A stretch of 64,000 nt of DNA, from assembly GCA_944391745.1 (NCBI GenBank), contig CALXUS010000008.1:1-64000 (forward strand), written 5' to 3'. The first letter of the stretch is position 1. Each line of letters opens with the position of its first letter. The position numbers and the translations under genes were made by a program. The notes under the pieces are model-generated. The model was given only the letters and a program-made list of their open reading frames with translations, was not told the origin of the DNA and made no database searches. The stretch comes from an uncultured Clostridia bacterium. GTDB lineage: Bacteria > Bacillota > Clostridia > TANB77 > CAG-508. This document shows positions 37,863 through 46,170 of this stretch, piece by piece.

Positions 37863-37898
37863 GGAGTTTTTAATATTTAGAGAAATGATATAAGTAAG

Positions 37899-38687
37899 CT
37901 ATATTTCAATTAGCATAGCAAAAAGTCCTATAATAAATCCTAACATATTTCCTAAAGCCGTAATTCTACCCTTATATAAATTATTTGCTTCCGGAGTTAA
38001 TTCTCCTGTTACTATATAAAGCATTGCTCCAGCTGCAAAACTTAAACAAATTGCAATAACTTGCTCTGAAATATTTCCAACTAGTGCCCCTATTAATGCT
38101 CCAATTCCCGTAGCAATACCAGATAAAATTACATATATCATTACCTTTAATGGTTTCATTCCTCCATTTTTCATTGGTACTGCCATAGATATTCCTTCTG
38201 GTATATCATGCAAGCAAATGGCTATTGCCAAAGAAAGTCCTAATGCAGTAGAAGAATCAAATCCAGATCCAATTGCTAACCCCTCAGGTATATTATGCAA
38301 TGCTAAGCCTATACTTACTACTATACCTGTTTTTAAAAGCCCCACGTTTCTATTTAGGGCATTTTTATCTTTTGGTAATGAATTTATATTATTATATAAG
38401 CTATCCGTTTTTTTCGAAAAAATATTTTGTACTAAATTATCACATAAAATTATAACAGCAATACCTAATATAATACCCAAAATAGTCATATAAATAGATG
38501 AAATACTAATTGCCTCAGGAATTAAATCAAAACATATTACAGCAAGCATTAATCCTGATGCAAAAGCTAAAACAAAACTTAAAAACTTATTTGAGTTTCT
38601 TTTAGAAAATATTCCTATTAAACCTCCGATAGTAGTACCTATTGTTCCAAAAAATAATCCTAAAACAGCTATTAGGGAAATCTCCAT
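37899..38687 (-). CDS. ZIP family metal transporter (ZupT-like)
   Basis: 262 aa, about eight membrane helices. The paired metal-site motifs HNIPEGLAIG (helix 4) and HDIPEGISMAVP (helix 5) are diagnostic of ZIP proteins that import Zn2+, Fe2+ or Mn2+. A short charged cytosolic loop (KKTDSLYNNINSLPKDKN) separates helices 3 and 4. I start at ATG 38687, with GAGGA 8-9 nt away, instead of a GTG five codons upstream. Monocistronic. Confidence 0.92.
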   Translation of the reverse strand: MEISLIAVLGLFFGTIGTTIGGLIGIFSKRNSNKFLSFVLAFASGLMLAVICFDLIPEAISISSIYMTILGIILGIAVIILCDNLVQNIFSKKTDSLYNNINSLPKDKNALNRNVGLLKTGIVVSIGLALHNIPEGLAIGSGFDSSTALGLSLAIAICLHDIPEGISMAVPMKNGGMKPLKVMIYVILSGIATGIGALIGALVGNISEQVIAICLSFAAGAMLYIVTGELTPEANNLYKGRITALGNMLGFIIGLFAMLIEI

Positions 38688-38772
38688 ATCAACATTCCTC
38701 ACTTAAAAATAATTTATAATACATTTATATGTCCAAATCTTTTTAATATTCTGAATATACAATTAACACATA

Positions 38773-38801
38773 TTGAAAAGACTAAAAAAATGTTATATAA
38801 T
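38773..38801 (+). promoter_or_regulatory. Promoter of the Cys-rich gene
   Basis: TTGAAA (38773-38778), 17 bp, TATAAT (38796-38801), 42 bp before the start codon. Confidence 0.7.
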
Positions 38802-38842
38802 CTTAAATACATTAATTTTATACGAATTGGAGGTTATCTTTT

Positions 38843-39424
38843 ATGACTCTTAAGGAAGCCCTTGAACAAAGTGAGGAACATTTCTTCGACAGTTTCTATC
38901 GCAAATTACCCTATCGGAGTCTTGGAAAAGATTACTCTAATCCAGACAATGTAAATGGGGAAATCTGTGCAAAATGTGGAGGTGAATGTTGCAAAAGATG
39001 TGGTTGTGAATTCAGTCCTGATGATTTTAAAGAAATCTCTTTTGATTATTTAAAATCTCAAATTGAAAAAGGCTACATTTCCATAGCAATTATTGACAGC
39101 GAACTAATTTATAATGACATTGATATTCTTATTCTCAGAGCCCGTAACAAAAACTCACCGATAATCGACTTTTTCACATCTAATTCTCCTTGTATCCTTT
39201 TGACATCTACTGGCTGTAAACTCGACTACGAGCACAGGCCTTCCGGCGGAAAGCTGATGGTTCCCTCCGAAAATTATTCTGAAAACTTCTTTGGTTGTAA
39301 AGTTCATAAATGCTTTTCTCCCTATACTATCGAAGATTGTTGTTATGAATGGGAACCTCATCAAAAAGTTTTGCATGAACTGGCCACCTATTTTTTCAAG
39401 AAAGACTACCCCTGTTCGTTATAA
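38843..39424 (+). CDS. Cys-rich YkgJ-like metal-cluster protein
   Basis: 193 aa. The N-terminal cluster CAKCGGECCKRCGCEF and later Cys residues (PCILL, GCKLDYEHRP, FGCKVHKC, DCCYEW) resemble the YkgJ/CxxCxxxCC zinc- or iron-chelating domain, whose members are poorly characterised. It has no signal peptide and no close neighbour on its strand. The 39170-39420 stretch uses C/G-ending codons (CTC, GAC, TAC, TCC, GGC) unlike the flanking genes, suggesting acquisition from a higher-GC relative. ATG with SD GGAGG and its own promoter and terminator. Confidence 0.75.
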   Translation: MTLKEALEQSEEHFFDSFYRKLPYRSLGKDYSNPDNVNGEICAKCGGECCKRCGCEFSPDDFKEISFDYLKSQIEKGYISIAIIDSELIYNDIDILILRARNKNSPIIDFFTSNSPCILLTSTGCKLDYEHRPSGGKLMVPSENYSENFFGCKVHKCFSPYTIEDCCYEWEPHQKVLHELATYFFKKDYPCSL

Positions 39425-39472
39425 GGATCTGATTTATTTTCCTTATCAATCTGCAATTAATTTATTGCATGC

Positions 39473-39524
39473 AAAAAAAGCCTACTCTATTAGTTTAAAA
39501 ACTAGAGTATGGCTTTTCTTTTGT
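39473..39524. terminator. Bidirectional terminator
   Basis: A long stem: AAAAGCC/GGCTTTT, TACTCT/AGAGTA and AGTTT/AAACT stacked with small bulges, A and T runs at the ends. It serves the Cys-rich gene and the Big2 gene. Confidence 0.85.
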
Positions 39525-40795
39525 TATTTTATGTCTCTTAATTTTCTGAATTTAATAAATGTTACTGATGTTCCTATAATTAACACTGCTGCTGCAACAA
39601 ATATTCCTAATCCTGCACCAGTTTGTGGTATTTTTTCAGGAGCTACAGTATCATCTTTTCCAGGATCATCCTTACCTGGATCTTCTTTTCCATCATTGTT
39701 ATTATTAGTACTTCCGTTGTTATTTGAGTTATTGTTATTATTGTTGTTATTATTTAATGGATTTGTTACAGTAACTGTACAAGTTGCTGTATGATTTCCA
39801 TCTTCTGATGTTACAGTTATAATTGTTGAACCAACACTTACTGGTGTAACATTTCCGTCATTATCTACGGTAGCTACATCTTCATTACTTGATGACCAAG
39901 TAACTATTTTATTTGTAGCTGTTGATGGATTGAATGTAGGAGTTAATTTTAAAGTATCTCCTAATTCTACAGATTTAGTCTCTGGTAAAGATATACTCTC
40001 TAATGCAACATCTGGTTGTAAGTTATCTACTAATATAACTCCGTAGATGTCTTTTATATTATTACCTGTAAAATATATCCACATATAATATAAACCACTA
40101 TCTGGAACTGATATAGGATTTTCTGGATAGCCTTCACCATTCATTCCATTCGAATCATATACATTCCAGTATTTCCATGATGTCCACCCTGAAGTTGGAA
40201 CTGCTGTTTTAATTAAACCTTCCAATTCATTATAATCTCCACCATTTTCTTTTATTTCTTTGTAACGTTCAATAAGATTTTGATCTGTTATCTTTTCATA
40301 TTGAAAATATGCAGAACTACTCCTTTTATTTCTTAGTGGAATATGTAATGGATTAACAAATGTATCAAACTCTTCACCATTATTTAAAACTGTTTCATTA
40401 GCAACTTTTAAATATGGCATTTTTAAATCAACTTTATATGGTTCCATAACTATTTCATCTGTAGTTACATCTTTTATCCTAATATATCCAGTATCACTAG
40501 CATTAAATACATTTCTTAAATCTGTCGTCCCAGTATTTATATTAACTGTTGCAGTACTTTCTGTATATTCAGTTATTAAATGCCAGTCTGTTACTTCTGC
40601 AACTTGAGTTGTAGTAAAACCAAACTCATATTCATGAGTCATATCTAATGTTAGGTCTTCAAAATAGAAATTCATACTACCATTATTAGAATAAACATCT
40701 CTACTAGATAATGTAGCTGCATCTGCACTATTTGGTATTAATAATAGTCCTAATGCTACAAATAATACTATTAATAAATATTTTGTTTTTCTCAT
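39524..40795 (-). CDS. Sortase-type surface protein with a Big2 (Ig-like) domain
   Basis: 423 aa. Signal peptide about 5-28; an N-terminal beta-rich region of unknown type (about 30-255); a Big2 bacterial Ig-like domain (about 268-348, ending GSTIITVTSEDGNHTATCTVTV); a low-complexity Asn/Gly/Asp/Lys linker; then a sorting signal IPQTGAG, hydrophobic helix and KFRKLRDIK. It is probably wall-linked by a sortase that is not in the window. ATG 40795 follows the G-rich SD AAGGGGG. It starts about 35 bp after the zinc-ribbon gene and likely shares its transcript. Confidence 0.85.
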   Translation of the reverse strand: MRKTKYLLIVLFVALGLLLIPNSADAATLSSRDVYSNNGSMNFYFEDLTLDMTHEYEFGFTTTQVAEVTDWHLITEYTESTATVNINTGTTDLRNVFNASDTGYIRIKDVTTDEIVMEPYKVDLKMPYLKVANETVLNNGEEFDTFVNPLHIPLRNKRSSSAYFQYEKITDQNLIERYKEIKENGGDYNELEGLIKTAVPTSGWTSWKYWNVYDSNGMNGEGYPENPISVPDSGLYYMWIYFTGNNIKDIYGVILVDNLQPDVALESISLPETKSVELGDTLKLTPTFNPSTATNKIVTWSSSNEDVATVDNDGNVTPVSVGSTIITVTSEDGNHTATCTVTVTNPLNNNNNNNNNSNNNGSTNNNNDGKEDPGKDDPGKDDTVAPEKIPQTGAGLGIFVAAAVLIIGTSVTFIKFRKLRDIK

Positions 40796-40832
40796 CCCTT
40801 TTTTCACCCCCTTTCACATCTTATCTTTTTTA

Positions 40833-42467
40833 CTATTTAAAAAGGTTATGTTTTGCTAATTTTTTCAAATCGTCTAATCCGTTTTTCTTAAGATCTTCTA
40901 TACTGTTTAAATTATTTCCTATGTTTCCTAAATCATTTATAAATGATTCAGCTTCGCTGTTATTCGTTATTGAATTATTATTTACACCACTAATTTTATC
41001 ATTGGCTAAATTTCTTTCATTTCCTATAAATTGGTCTGATCTTCTAACATTAGAAATATTTTTCTTTGTTTCAGTTTCATAGTGATGTCTTGCATTTAAG
41101 TTACGATATCTTAAAAACATTATTGCAAAGAATAAAAATCCTAATAATAAGAATATCCATCTATAATCATATTTTATAAATGCCATTAATAATATTCCTA
41201 AAACTTCTAGGGCAGCTGAAACTCCAAGTAACTTAGGCAAGTTAAGTGGTATACTACCCATTGTTTCCTTTGTTCTAGCATTTACTGCTACATAATGTAA
41301 AATACTTTTATCTGCTTTTTTCTCTTGATAACTATATAGCCAAACAGGTAAATAAGCGGTTTCCCATTGTTTACCCTTTTCAACTAAGTTTTCAGATTCC
41401 CATCTTACGCCTCTGTCATATTCTTTAATTGTATCATTAGCTGCAAATTTAGCTACATCTCTAGTTTGTTTTTCAACTAAAGGTCTTAATTGATCTACAT
41501 TCACATCACGCTTTTCAGAAGTATATCCCTTTAAATAGTTTGCATTATATTTAACACAATTTTCAGTATCAAAAGGTAAAATTGCATTTATAATATTATT
41601 TGTTTTTTCATCAGAAGCCTTAAGCCTTTCTGAATTAGATTCTAATGTTAAATCATTTATTGTTAAATCAAAATCACGACCAACTTGATATAAATCAGCA
41701 TCATATCTCTTTTGTCTGTTATCTCCATGACCTATATAGTATTCTCTTACCTTTTTTTCGCCTTTACCCGAAAGAGTTACGTGTGTATTTACATCAACAA
41801 GCATATATGGAAAATATACACCCATAATATTTTCCGTAGAATATTCTTTTTTGAATTCAGTATTTGCAAAAAACTTTCTCTTCTTAACAAACTCATCCAT
41901 CTGTTGTCTAGCTTCATCTTTTGTAACCTTAAATGGAAGTACAACATCTGGTATTGCACCATTAGGAATTTGCTGGTTAACAGATAATGTATTTCTACAC
42001 CAGTGACATCTTGCTTGCGTAGAGTTGGCAGTGTCTATTACTACTTCTGCTCCACAGCTACTACACTTAAAAGTCATTACACTATTAGTATCTGCAACTA
42101 TATCTTGTGCTCCAGATCCCATTACTTCTCCTTGAAGTTTAGAAATATCTTCTTCCATTCCTTCAACTTTTTCTGGTTTAAATTCGTATCTGCAATAATT
42201 ACATCTTAACATTCCAGTTTTAGTATTAATTGAAATGTCAGTAGATCCACATTTCGGACATTTATTTTGTCCATCTTTTGCTCCAACATCTGTTTGAACA
42301 ATTCTTGGTCCACTTCCATTAATGCTTTCTGAACTTTGTACTTTTCCAGCTACTCCAAATATTCCATTATAATTCGTTGTATTTGAATTTTGATTATTAG
42401 GAATATTTCCATTTTGAGGATTATTTACTGAATTTTGTACATTTCCCATATTATTCAAATTAGGCAT
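40833..42467 (-). CDS. Zinc-ribbon membrane protein (YdjG-like)
   Basis: 544 aa. Asn-rich N-terminus (about 1-60), two zinc ribbons: CPKCG...CNYCRYEF (about 68-97) and CSSCG...CHWCRNTL (about 118-150), a central region (about 160-400), two hydrophobic segments (about 405-455) and an Asn-rich tail. Bacillus YdjG has the same plan and sits beside the SPFH protein YdjI, as here (5-bp gap). The pair is linked to membrane stress/PspA biology; no biochemical activity is established. Confidence 0.75.
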   Translation of the reverse strand: MPNLNNMGNVQNSVNNPQNGNIPNNQNSNTTNYNGIFGVAGKVQSSESINGSGPRIVQTDVGAKDGQNKCPKCGSTDISINTKTGMLRCNYCRYEFKPEKVEGMEEDISKLQGEVMGSGAQDIVADTNSVMTFKCSSCGAEVVIDTANSTQARCHWCRNTLSVNQQIPNGAIPDVVLPFKVTKDEARQQMDEFVKKRKFFANTEFKKEYSTENIMGVYFPYMLVDVNTHVTLSGKGEKKVREYYIGHGDNRQKRYDADLYQVGRDFDLTINDLTLESNSERLKASDEKTNNIINAILPFDTENCVKYNANYLKGYTSEKRDVNVDQLRPLVEKQTRDVAKFAANDTIKEYDRGVRWESENLVEKGKQWETAYLPVWLYSYQEKKADKSILHYVAVNARTKETMGSIPLNLPKLLGVSAALEVLGILLMAFIKYDYRWIFLLLGFLFFAIMFLRYRNLNARHHYETETKKNISNVRRSDQFIGNERNLANDKISGVNNNSITNNSEAESFINDLGNIGNNLNSIEDLKKNGLDDLKKLAKHNLFK

Positions 42468-42472
42468 TTATT

Positions 42473-43909
42473 TTACACCCCCAATATCTTTTGTTTAGCA
42501 GCATCATATTCTTCTTGAGAAATTAATCCTGCATCTAGCATTTTCTTTAATTGTGCTAATTTTTCGAAAGAATCTTCTTCTCCTCCTTCTTCAGCTGGTT
42601 GTTGTGGTTGTGTTGGCTCTTGTGGTTGAGCTGGCCCTTGTGGTTGTACTGGTTGTTGTGGTTGTGTTGGCTCTTGTGGTTGAGCTGGCCCTTGTGGTTG
42701 AACTGGTCCTTGTGGTTGCATTGGTTGTTGTGGTTGCATTGGTTGTTGTGGCTGCATTGGTTGTTGACCATATTGTGGTTGTCCATATTGTGGTTGTCCG
42801 TATTGTGGTTGTCCGTATTGAGGTTGACCATATTGTGGTTGTCCGTATTGTGGCTGTCCATATTGTGGTCCAACAGGTTGTTGTAATCCACTCATTGCAC
42901 CTCCAACACTATTCATGCCCATTCCCATAAATGCCATTGTACCAACTCCACCATTTGGATTTTCACCAGCAGATTGAAGTCCACGTGCAACAGCCTGTTG
43001 CATAAATGAATTTCCTCTTCTTCCAGATAAGGCATCAGCTTTCTTAACATCACTTAATAAAGCTTTTGAATCTTCATCATACTCTATTGACATAATAGCA
43101 ACTTTAACAATTTCAAGTCCTCTACTTGATTTCCATTGATATCCTTCTTCTACAGCTTGAGATAAACTTTGAGCAAATCCTACTTGGTCACCTTGAATTT
43201 TAGACATACGATTTCCTTTATTTGGATCATTTGTATAAATAGAAAATGCTCCTCCTAAACAGCTAACTACTTCACTAAATAATTGTTCTGCTGCATCATT
43301 ATTCATATCAGCAAAATCAAAAACTTTTCCATTTGATTCTAAGTATTGAACAGGTACAAAATTTTTAATAAATAGTATTGGATCCACAATTTTTAAAGTA
43401 TATGTACCTCTTGCAATAGCCCCAACCTGAGCACCAAAATATGCGTCATCCCAATATATTTCATTCTGTGTACCAAATTTATTGTTAGGTATTTCTTTCA
43501 AATTGACATAAAATGCTAATTGTTGAGAACCTGGTTGCCCACCAAATTTAAATCTTTCCCAGCTTTGTTTTACTAATGGAGCTATAATTCCATCATCTGC
43601 GAAAATTGATTTTGAATTAATATCATCTGATCTAAAAGTATATCCTCCTGGCTCTGTTATGAAACCAGTAATTCCACCTTCTTGCATAGTTACTAATGCT
43701 GTACCTTCTGGCACAATAATTTTACTTCCATTACTTATTATATTAGATGAACCTTTTGTATTTGACCCACGTCCATTATTTGTTCCTTGTGCTACAGCTG
43801 GAAATATAGCTGCTGTAGCTGGTACGTTAGCCATTGGTCCATAAAAATCTAACCATTGATCGGCAAATGTTCCTCCTAAACTTCCTGCAAATGCTTTAAT
43901 AAATCCCAT
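42473..43909 (-). CDS. SPFH-domain protein with QPQYG repeats and a SHOCT tail (YdjI-like)
   Basis: 478 aa. The SPFH/virion-core-like domain spans about 1-310 (EGTALVTMQEGGITGF, NEIYWDDAYFGAQVGA, GLEIVKVAIMSIEYDED). It is followed by a Gly/Met-rich bridge, a repeat tract (about 347-440) of QPQYG and QPQQP/QPQGP units, and a C-terminal SHOCT motif (EKLAQLKKMLDAGLISQEEYDAAKQKIL). YdjI-type SPFH proteins organise membrane microdomains and recruit PspA in Bacillus. ATG with SD GGAGG. First gene of a three-gene run with the zinc-ribbon and Big2 genes. Confidence 0.88.
   Translation of the reverse strand: MGFIKAFAGSLGGTFADQWLDFYGPMANVPATAAIFPAVAQGTNNGRGSNTKGSSNIISNGSKIIVPEGTALVTMQEGGITGFITEPGGYTFRSDDINSKSIFADDGIIAPLVKQSWERFKFGGQPGSQQLAFYVNLKEIPNNKFGTQNEIYWDDAYFGAQVGAIARGTYTLKIVDPILFIKNFVPVQYLESNGKVFDFADMNNDAAEQLFSEVVSCLGGAFSIYTNDPNKGNRMSKIQGDQVGFAQSLSQAVEEGYQWKSSRGLEIVKVAIMSIEYDEDSKALLSDVKKADALSGRRGNSFMQQAVARGLQSAGENPNGGVGTMAFMGMGMNSVGGAMSGLQQPVGPQYGQPQYGQPQYGQPQYGQPQYGQPQYGQPQYGQQPMQPQQPMQPQQPMQPQGPVQPQGPAQPQEPTQPQQPVQPQGPAQPQEPTQPQQPAEEGGEEDSFEKLAQLKKMLDAGLISQEEYDAAKQKILGV
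42596..42870. repeat. Coding tandem repeats in the SPFH gene
   Basis: Two adjacent 54-bp near-identical copies (about 42596-42649 and 42650-42703) encode 18-residue QPQ units; about seven 15-bp units (42767-42870) encode QPQYG. This is a coding minisatellite prone to slippage, not a CRISPR. Confidence 0.85.
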
Positions 43910-43965
43910 ATATATACCTCCTTCTATTTTTTCATTTATTAATACATTTATATATATCCAAATTT

Positions 43966-44009
43966 ACTATACCATTACCAAATTTAATTGTAAATAGTTT
44001 TTAAAAACT
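43966..44009 (-). promoter_or_regulatory. Promoter and palindrome of the SPFH operon
   Basis: TTTACA (43994-43989), 17 bp, TATAGT (43971-43966). A perfect 14-bp palindrome AGTTTTTAAAAACT (about 43996-44009) touches the -35 from upstream and could be an operator. Confidence 0.6.
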
Positions 44010-44021
44010 TTTTTAGGCATA

Positions 44022-44064
44022 AAAAAAGACTGTTTTTTAAGTATATATAAAACTTAAAAAACAG
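44022..44064 (-). terminator. Terminator of prfA
   Basis: A 13-bp stem (CTGTTTTTTAAGT with ACTTAAAAAACAG), then T7 on the minus strand. Confidence 0.88.
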
Positions 44065-44078
44065 CTATATATCAAGTA

Positions 44079-45140
44079 TTATTCTTCATTTCCTTTTAGT
44101 TTTTCTGCAGTGTCAGCAGCCGTAAGATTATCTATCATTTCATCCAAGTCTCCATTCAAAAAATTATCCATCTGATAAATACTCATTCCAATTCTATGAT
44201 CAGTTATACGCCCTTGAGGATAATTATATGTTCTTATTTTTTCACTTCTCTCCGCATTTCCTATTTGACTTCTTCTTTCATTCTCTAATGCACTATCTCT
44301 TTCAGCTTTCTCTTTTTCATAAAGTCTTGAGCGAAGAAGTTTCATAGCATATTCTCTATTTTGAACTTGTGATCTTTCTGTTTGACATTCTGCCACCATT
44401 CCTGTAGGAATGTGTATTAATCTTACGGCAGAAGATGTTTTATTAACATGTTGTCCACCTGCTCCTGAAGCTCTAAAAACTTCCATTTTAATATCTGCTG
44501 GATTGATTTCTATATCTACATCTTCAACTTCAGGTAGTACTGCAACAGTAGCAGTAGATGTATGAATTCTTCCACTTGCTTCAGTTTCTGGAACTCTTTG
44601 TACTCTATGAACTCCACTTTCATATTTTAATCTACTATAAGCTCCTGTACCTTTTATCATAAAAGATATTTCTTTATATCCACCTAAGCCTGTTTCATTT
44701 TCATTTAAAACTTCTAATTTCCAGTGTTTTCTATCAGCATACATTGAATACATTCTAAATAAAGTACCCGCAAATAAAGCAGCTTCTTCTCCACCAGCAC
44801 CAGCTCTAATTTCACAAATAACATTTTTATCATCATCAGGATCTTTAGGTATTAATAAAACTTTAAGTTCTTCCTCTATTTTTTCTAGTAGTTCTTTATC
44901 CTTTAGCATTTCTTCTTCAGCTAAATCCTTAAGTTCTTTATCCGTAAGCATCTCCTTTGCTTCTTCTAGATTTTGCTTTACCTGTTTATATTCTCTATAT
45001 TTTAAAACTATAGGTTCTAAATCAGAATGTTCCTTCATATTCTTACGCCATTCATTCTGCTTAGCAATTTCGTCCGGATCACTTATCTTTTTTGTTAAGT
45101 CATCATATTTCTTCTCGACTTCATCTAAATTTTCAAACAT
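44079..45140 (-). CDS. prfA: Peptide chain release factor 1
   Basis: 353 aa, full length. RF1 recognises UAA and UAG and hydrolyses peptidyl-tRNA. The GGQ loop is in [18 protein letters not shown]; the C-terminal [20 protein letters not shown] segment is typical of RF1. I start at ATG 45140, with SD AAAGGAA upstream, instead of an alternative codon seven residues earlier. Its own TTGAAA/TATAAT promoter lies at 45198-45226. No prmC follows it here. Confidence 0.96.
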   Translation of the reverse strand: MFENLDEVEKKYDDLTKKISDPDEIAKQNEWRKNMKEHSDLEPIVLKYREYKQVKQNLEEAKEMLTDKELKDLAEEEMLKDKELLEKIEEELKVLLIPKDPDDDKNVICEIRAGAGGEEAALFAGTLFRMYSMYADRKHWKLEVLNENETGLGGYKEISFMIKGTGAYSRLKYESGVHRVQRVPETEASGRIHTSTATVAVLPEVEDVDIEINPADIKMEVFRASGAGGQHVNKTSSAVRLIHIPTGMVAECQTERSQVQNREYAMKLLRSRLYEKEKAERDSALENERRSQIGNAERSEKIRTYNYPQGRITDHRIGMSIYQMDNFLNGDLDEMIDNLTAADTAEKLKGNEE

Positions 45141-45197
45141 AAAAAATTTCCTTTCATTCATAAGTTATTTTAAAAAACGCATTTTACCACTTTTATT

Positions 45198-45226
45198 ATT
45201 ATACAATATATTTTGTCAGCTTTCAA
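45198..45226 (-). promoter_or_regulatory. Promoter of prfA
   Basis: TTGAAA (45226-45221), 17 bp, TATAAT (45203-45198) on the minus strand. Confidence 0.7.
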
Positions 45227-45244
45227 GTGGTTTATTACGCAAAT

Positions 45245-45287
45245 AAAGAATAGCTATGAGTTCAAGCGAACTACATAGCTACTCTTT
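45245..45287 (-). terminator. Terminator after the two small unknown genes
   Basis: AAAGAATAGCTATG with CATAGCTACTCTTT, plus inner AGTTC/GAACT; T run on the plus side and T-rich on the minus side. Confidence 0.75.
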
Positions 45288-45292
45288 TTTAC

Positions 45293-45604
45293 TTAGAGCT
45301 TATTTTTGAGTTTCATCAACTCATCAATATACTCATTCAAAGTTTCTCTCATTAATTGCTTCTCATCTACGGAAACACTTTCATAAAGTTCTTTGAATTT
45401 TCCGAAACTACATTTAAGAATGTCTTTGATTGCCATCTTTAATATTGTTTGATCAAGTTTTGAATCTTTATTTTGAGATTCAGCATAGAATGTTACTCTT
45501 TTTCTTCCATTGTTCCAATACTTCTGAACATAGATTACTTTGCCACTTTCCGTAGCAATTCTATAGCCTTTGTCCATAGTATTAGTGCAAATAACTTTTT
45601 TCAT
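45293..45604 (-). CDS. Small hypothetical protein (103 aa)
   Basis: Not recognised. MKKVICTNTMDKGYRIATESGKVIYVQKYWNNGRK reads as a small beta domain, followed by a helical, charged C-terminal half (about 50-103). Its first half loosely resembles the neighbouring 99-aa protein (GKVIYVQK versus GRILFIQK), so the two may be distant paralogues. ATG 45604 with SD GGAGA. It lies about 50 bp after that neighbour, in the same transcript, ended by the 45245-45287 hairpin. Confidence 0.65.
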   Translation of the reverse strand: MKKVICTNTMDKGYRIATESGKVIYVQKYWNNGRKRVTFYAESQNKDSKLDQTILKMAIKDILKCSFGKFKELYESVSVDEKQLMRETLNEYIDELMKLKNKL

Positions 45605-45653
45605 CGTAATCTCCAAGGTTTTAATCGGTTAATAAGGTTCTATAATGTTATTT

Positions 45654-45953
45654 TTACTTATGATTCTTATACATACGAATAACAGAAGAGATATAAGACT
45701 TATCTTTATCAGAAATCGCGTTACAAAACTCATCAAATTTCTGACAATCAAAATGGTACAAAGCCATAGCGGCTTCATTTCTTATTATTAAGTCCAAAGG
45801 GTTAGCGCCACCATGAGGATAAGCAAAATAAGTTTCTAAATATGGATCATCTTCCTTCCTTTTTTGAATAAAAAGTATCCGGCCATCTTCTACATTAATA
45901 AGATATTGAATACCAGATTTAGTTTTTGCTTCGAACAGTAAGTTATTTGTCAT
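45654..45953 (-). CDS. Small hypothetical protein (99 aa)
   Basis: Not recognised. Starts MTNNLLFEAKTKSGIQYLINVEDGRILFIQKRKED (beta-like) and ends in a helical part (about 55-99, NEAAMALYHFDCQKFDEFCNAISDKD). It is cytoplasmic, with no signal peptide. ATG 45953 with SD GGAGG 7 nt away. First gene of the pair; promoter TTTACA/TATATT upstream. Confidence 0.65.
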   Translation of the reverse strand: MTNNLLFEAKTKSGIQYLINVEDGRILFIQKRKEDDPYLETYFAYPHGGANPLDLIIRNEAAMALYHFDCQKFDEFCNAISDKDKSYISSVIRMYKNHK

Positions 45954-46004
45954 AATGATTCCTCCAATTGTCAAAATCAATAATTGCCTACACTAGTCGT
46001 TATT

Positions 46005-46033
46005 AATATAATACTTTTTTGACTCAATGTAAA
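46005..46033 (-). promoter_or_regulatory. Promoter of the small-gene pair
   Basis: TTTACA (46033-46028), 17 bp, TATATT (46010-46005) on the minus strand. Confidence 0.55.
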
Positions 46034-46072
46034 TACATTTTTTATTATTTTCTTTTTTTCAATTCATATTTA

Positions 46073-46101
46073 TAGACATTTTTTTATAAAAATTATATAA
46101 T
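46073..46101 (+). promoter_or_regulatory. Promoter of the CDF transporter gene
   Basis: TAGACA (46073-46078), 17 bp, TATAAT (46096-46101). Confidence 0.6.
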
Positions 46102-46170
46102 ATAAATTAGACTTTTTAAGTTAGTTTTAATTAACTTATAGAAAAATACAAATTAAATAGGAGTTTTATT

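Noticed and set aside
34250..40000. Plus- and minus-strand frames antisense to mreB, radC, mreD, zip and the Cys-rich gene
   Set aside because: Each lies fully inside a well-supported gene in another frame and has no SD or domain.
42553..42930. Val/Leu/Trp-rich antisense frames and short regular repeats that could suggest a CRISPR or repeat protein
   Set aside because: They arise from the QPQYG/QPQQP codons of the SPFH gene; repeats are contiguous and in frame, with no spacers.
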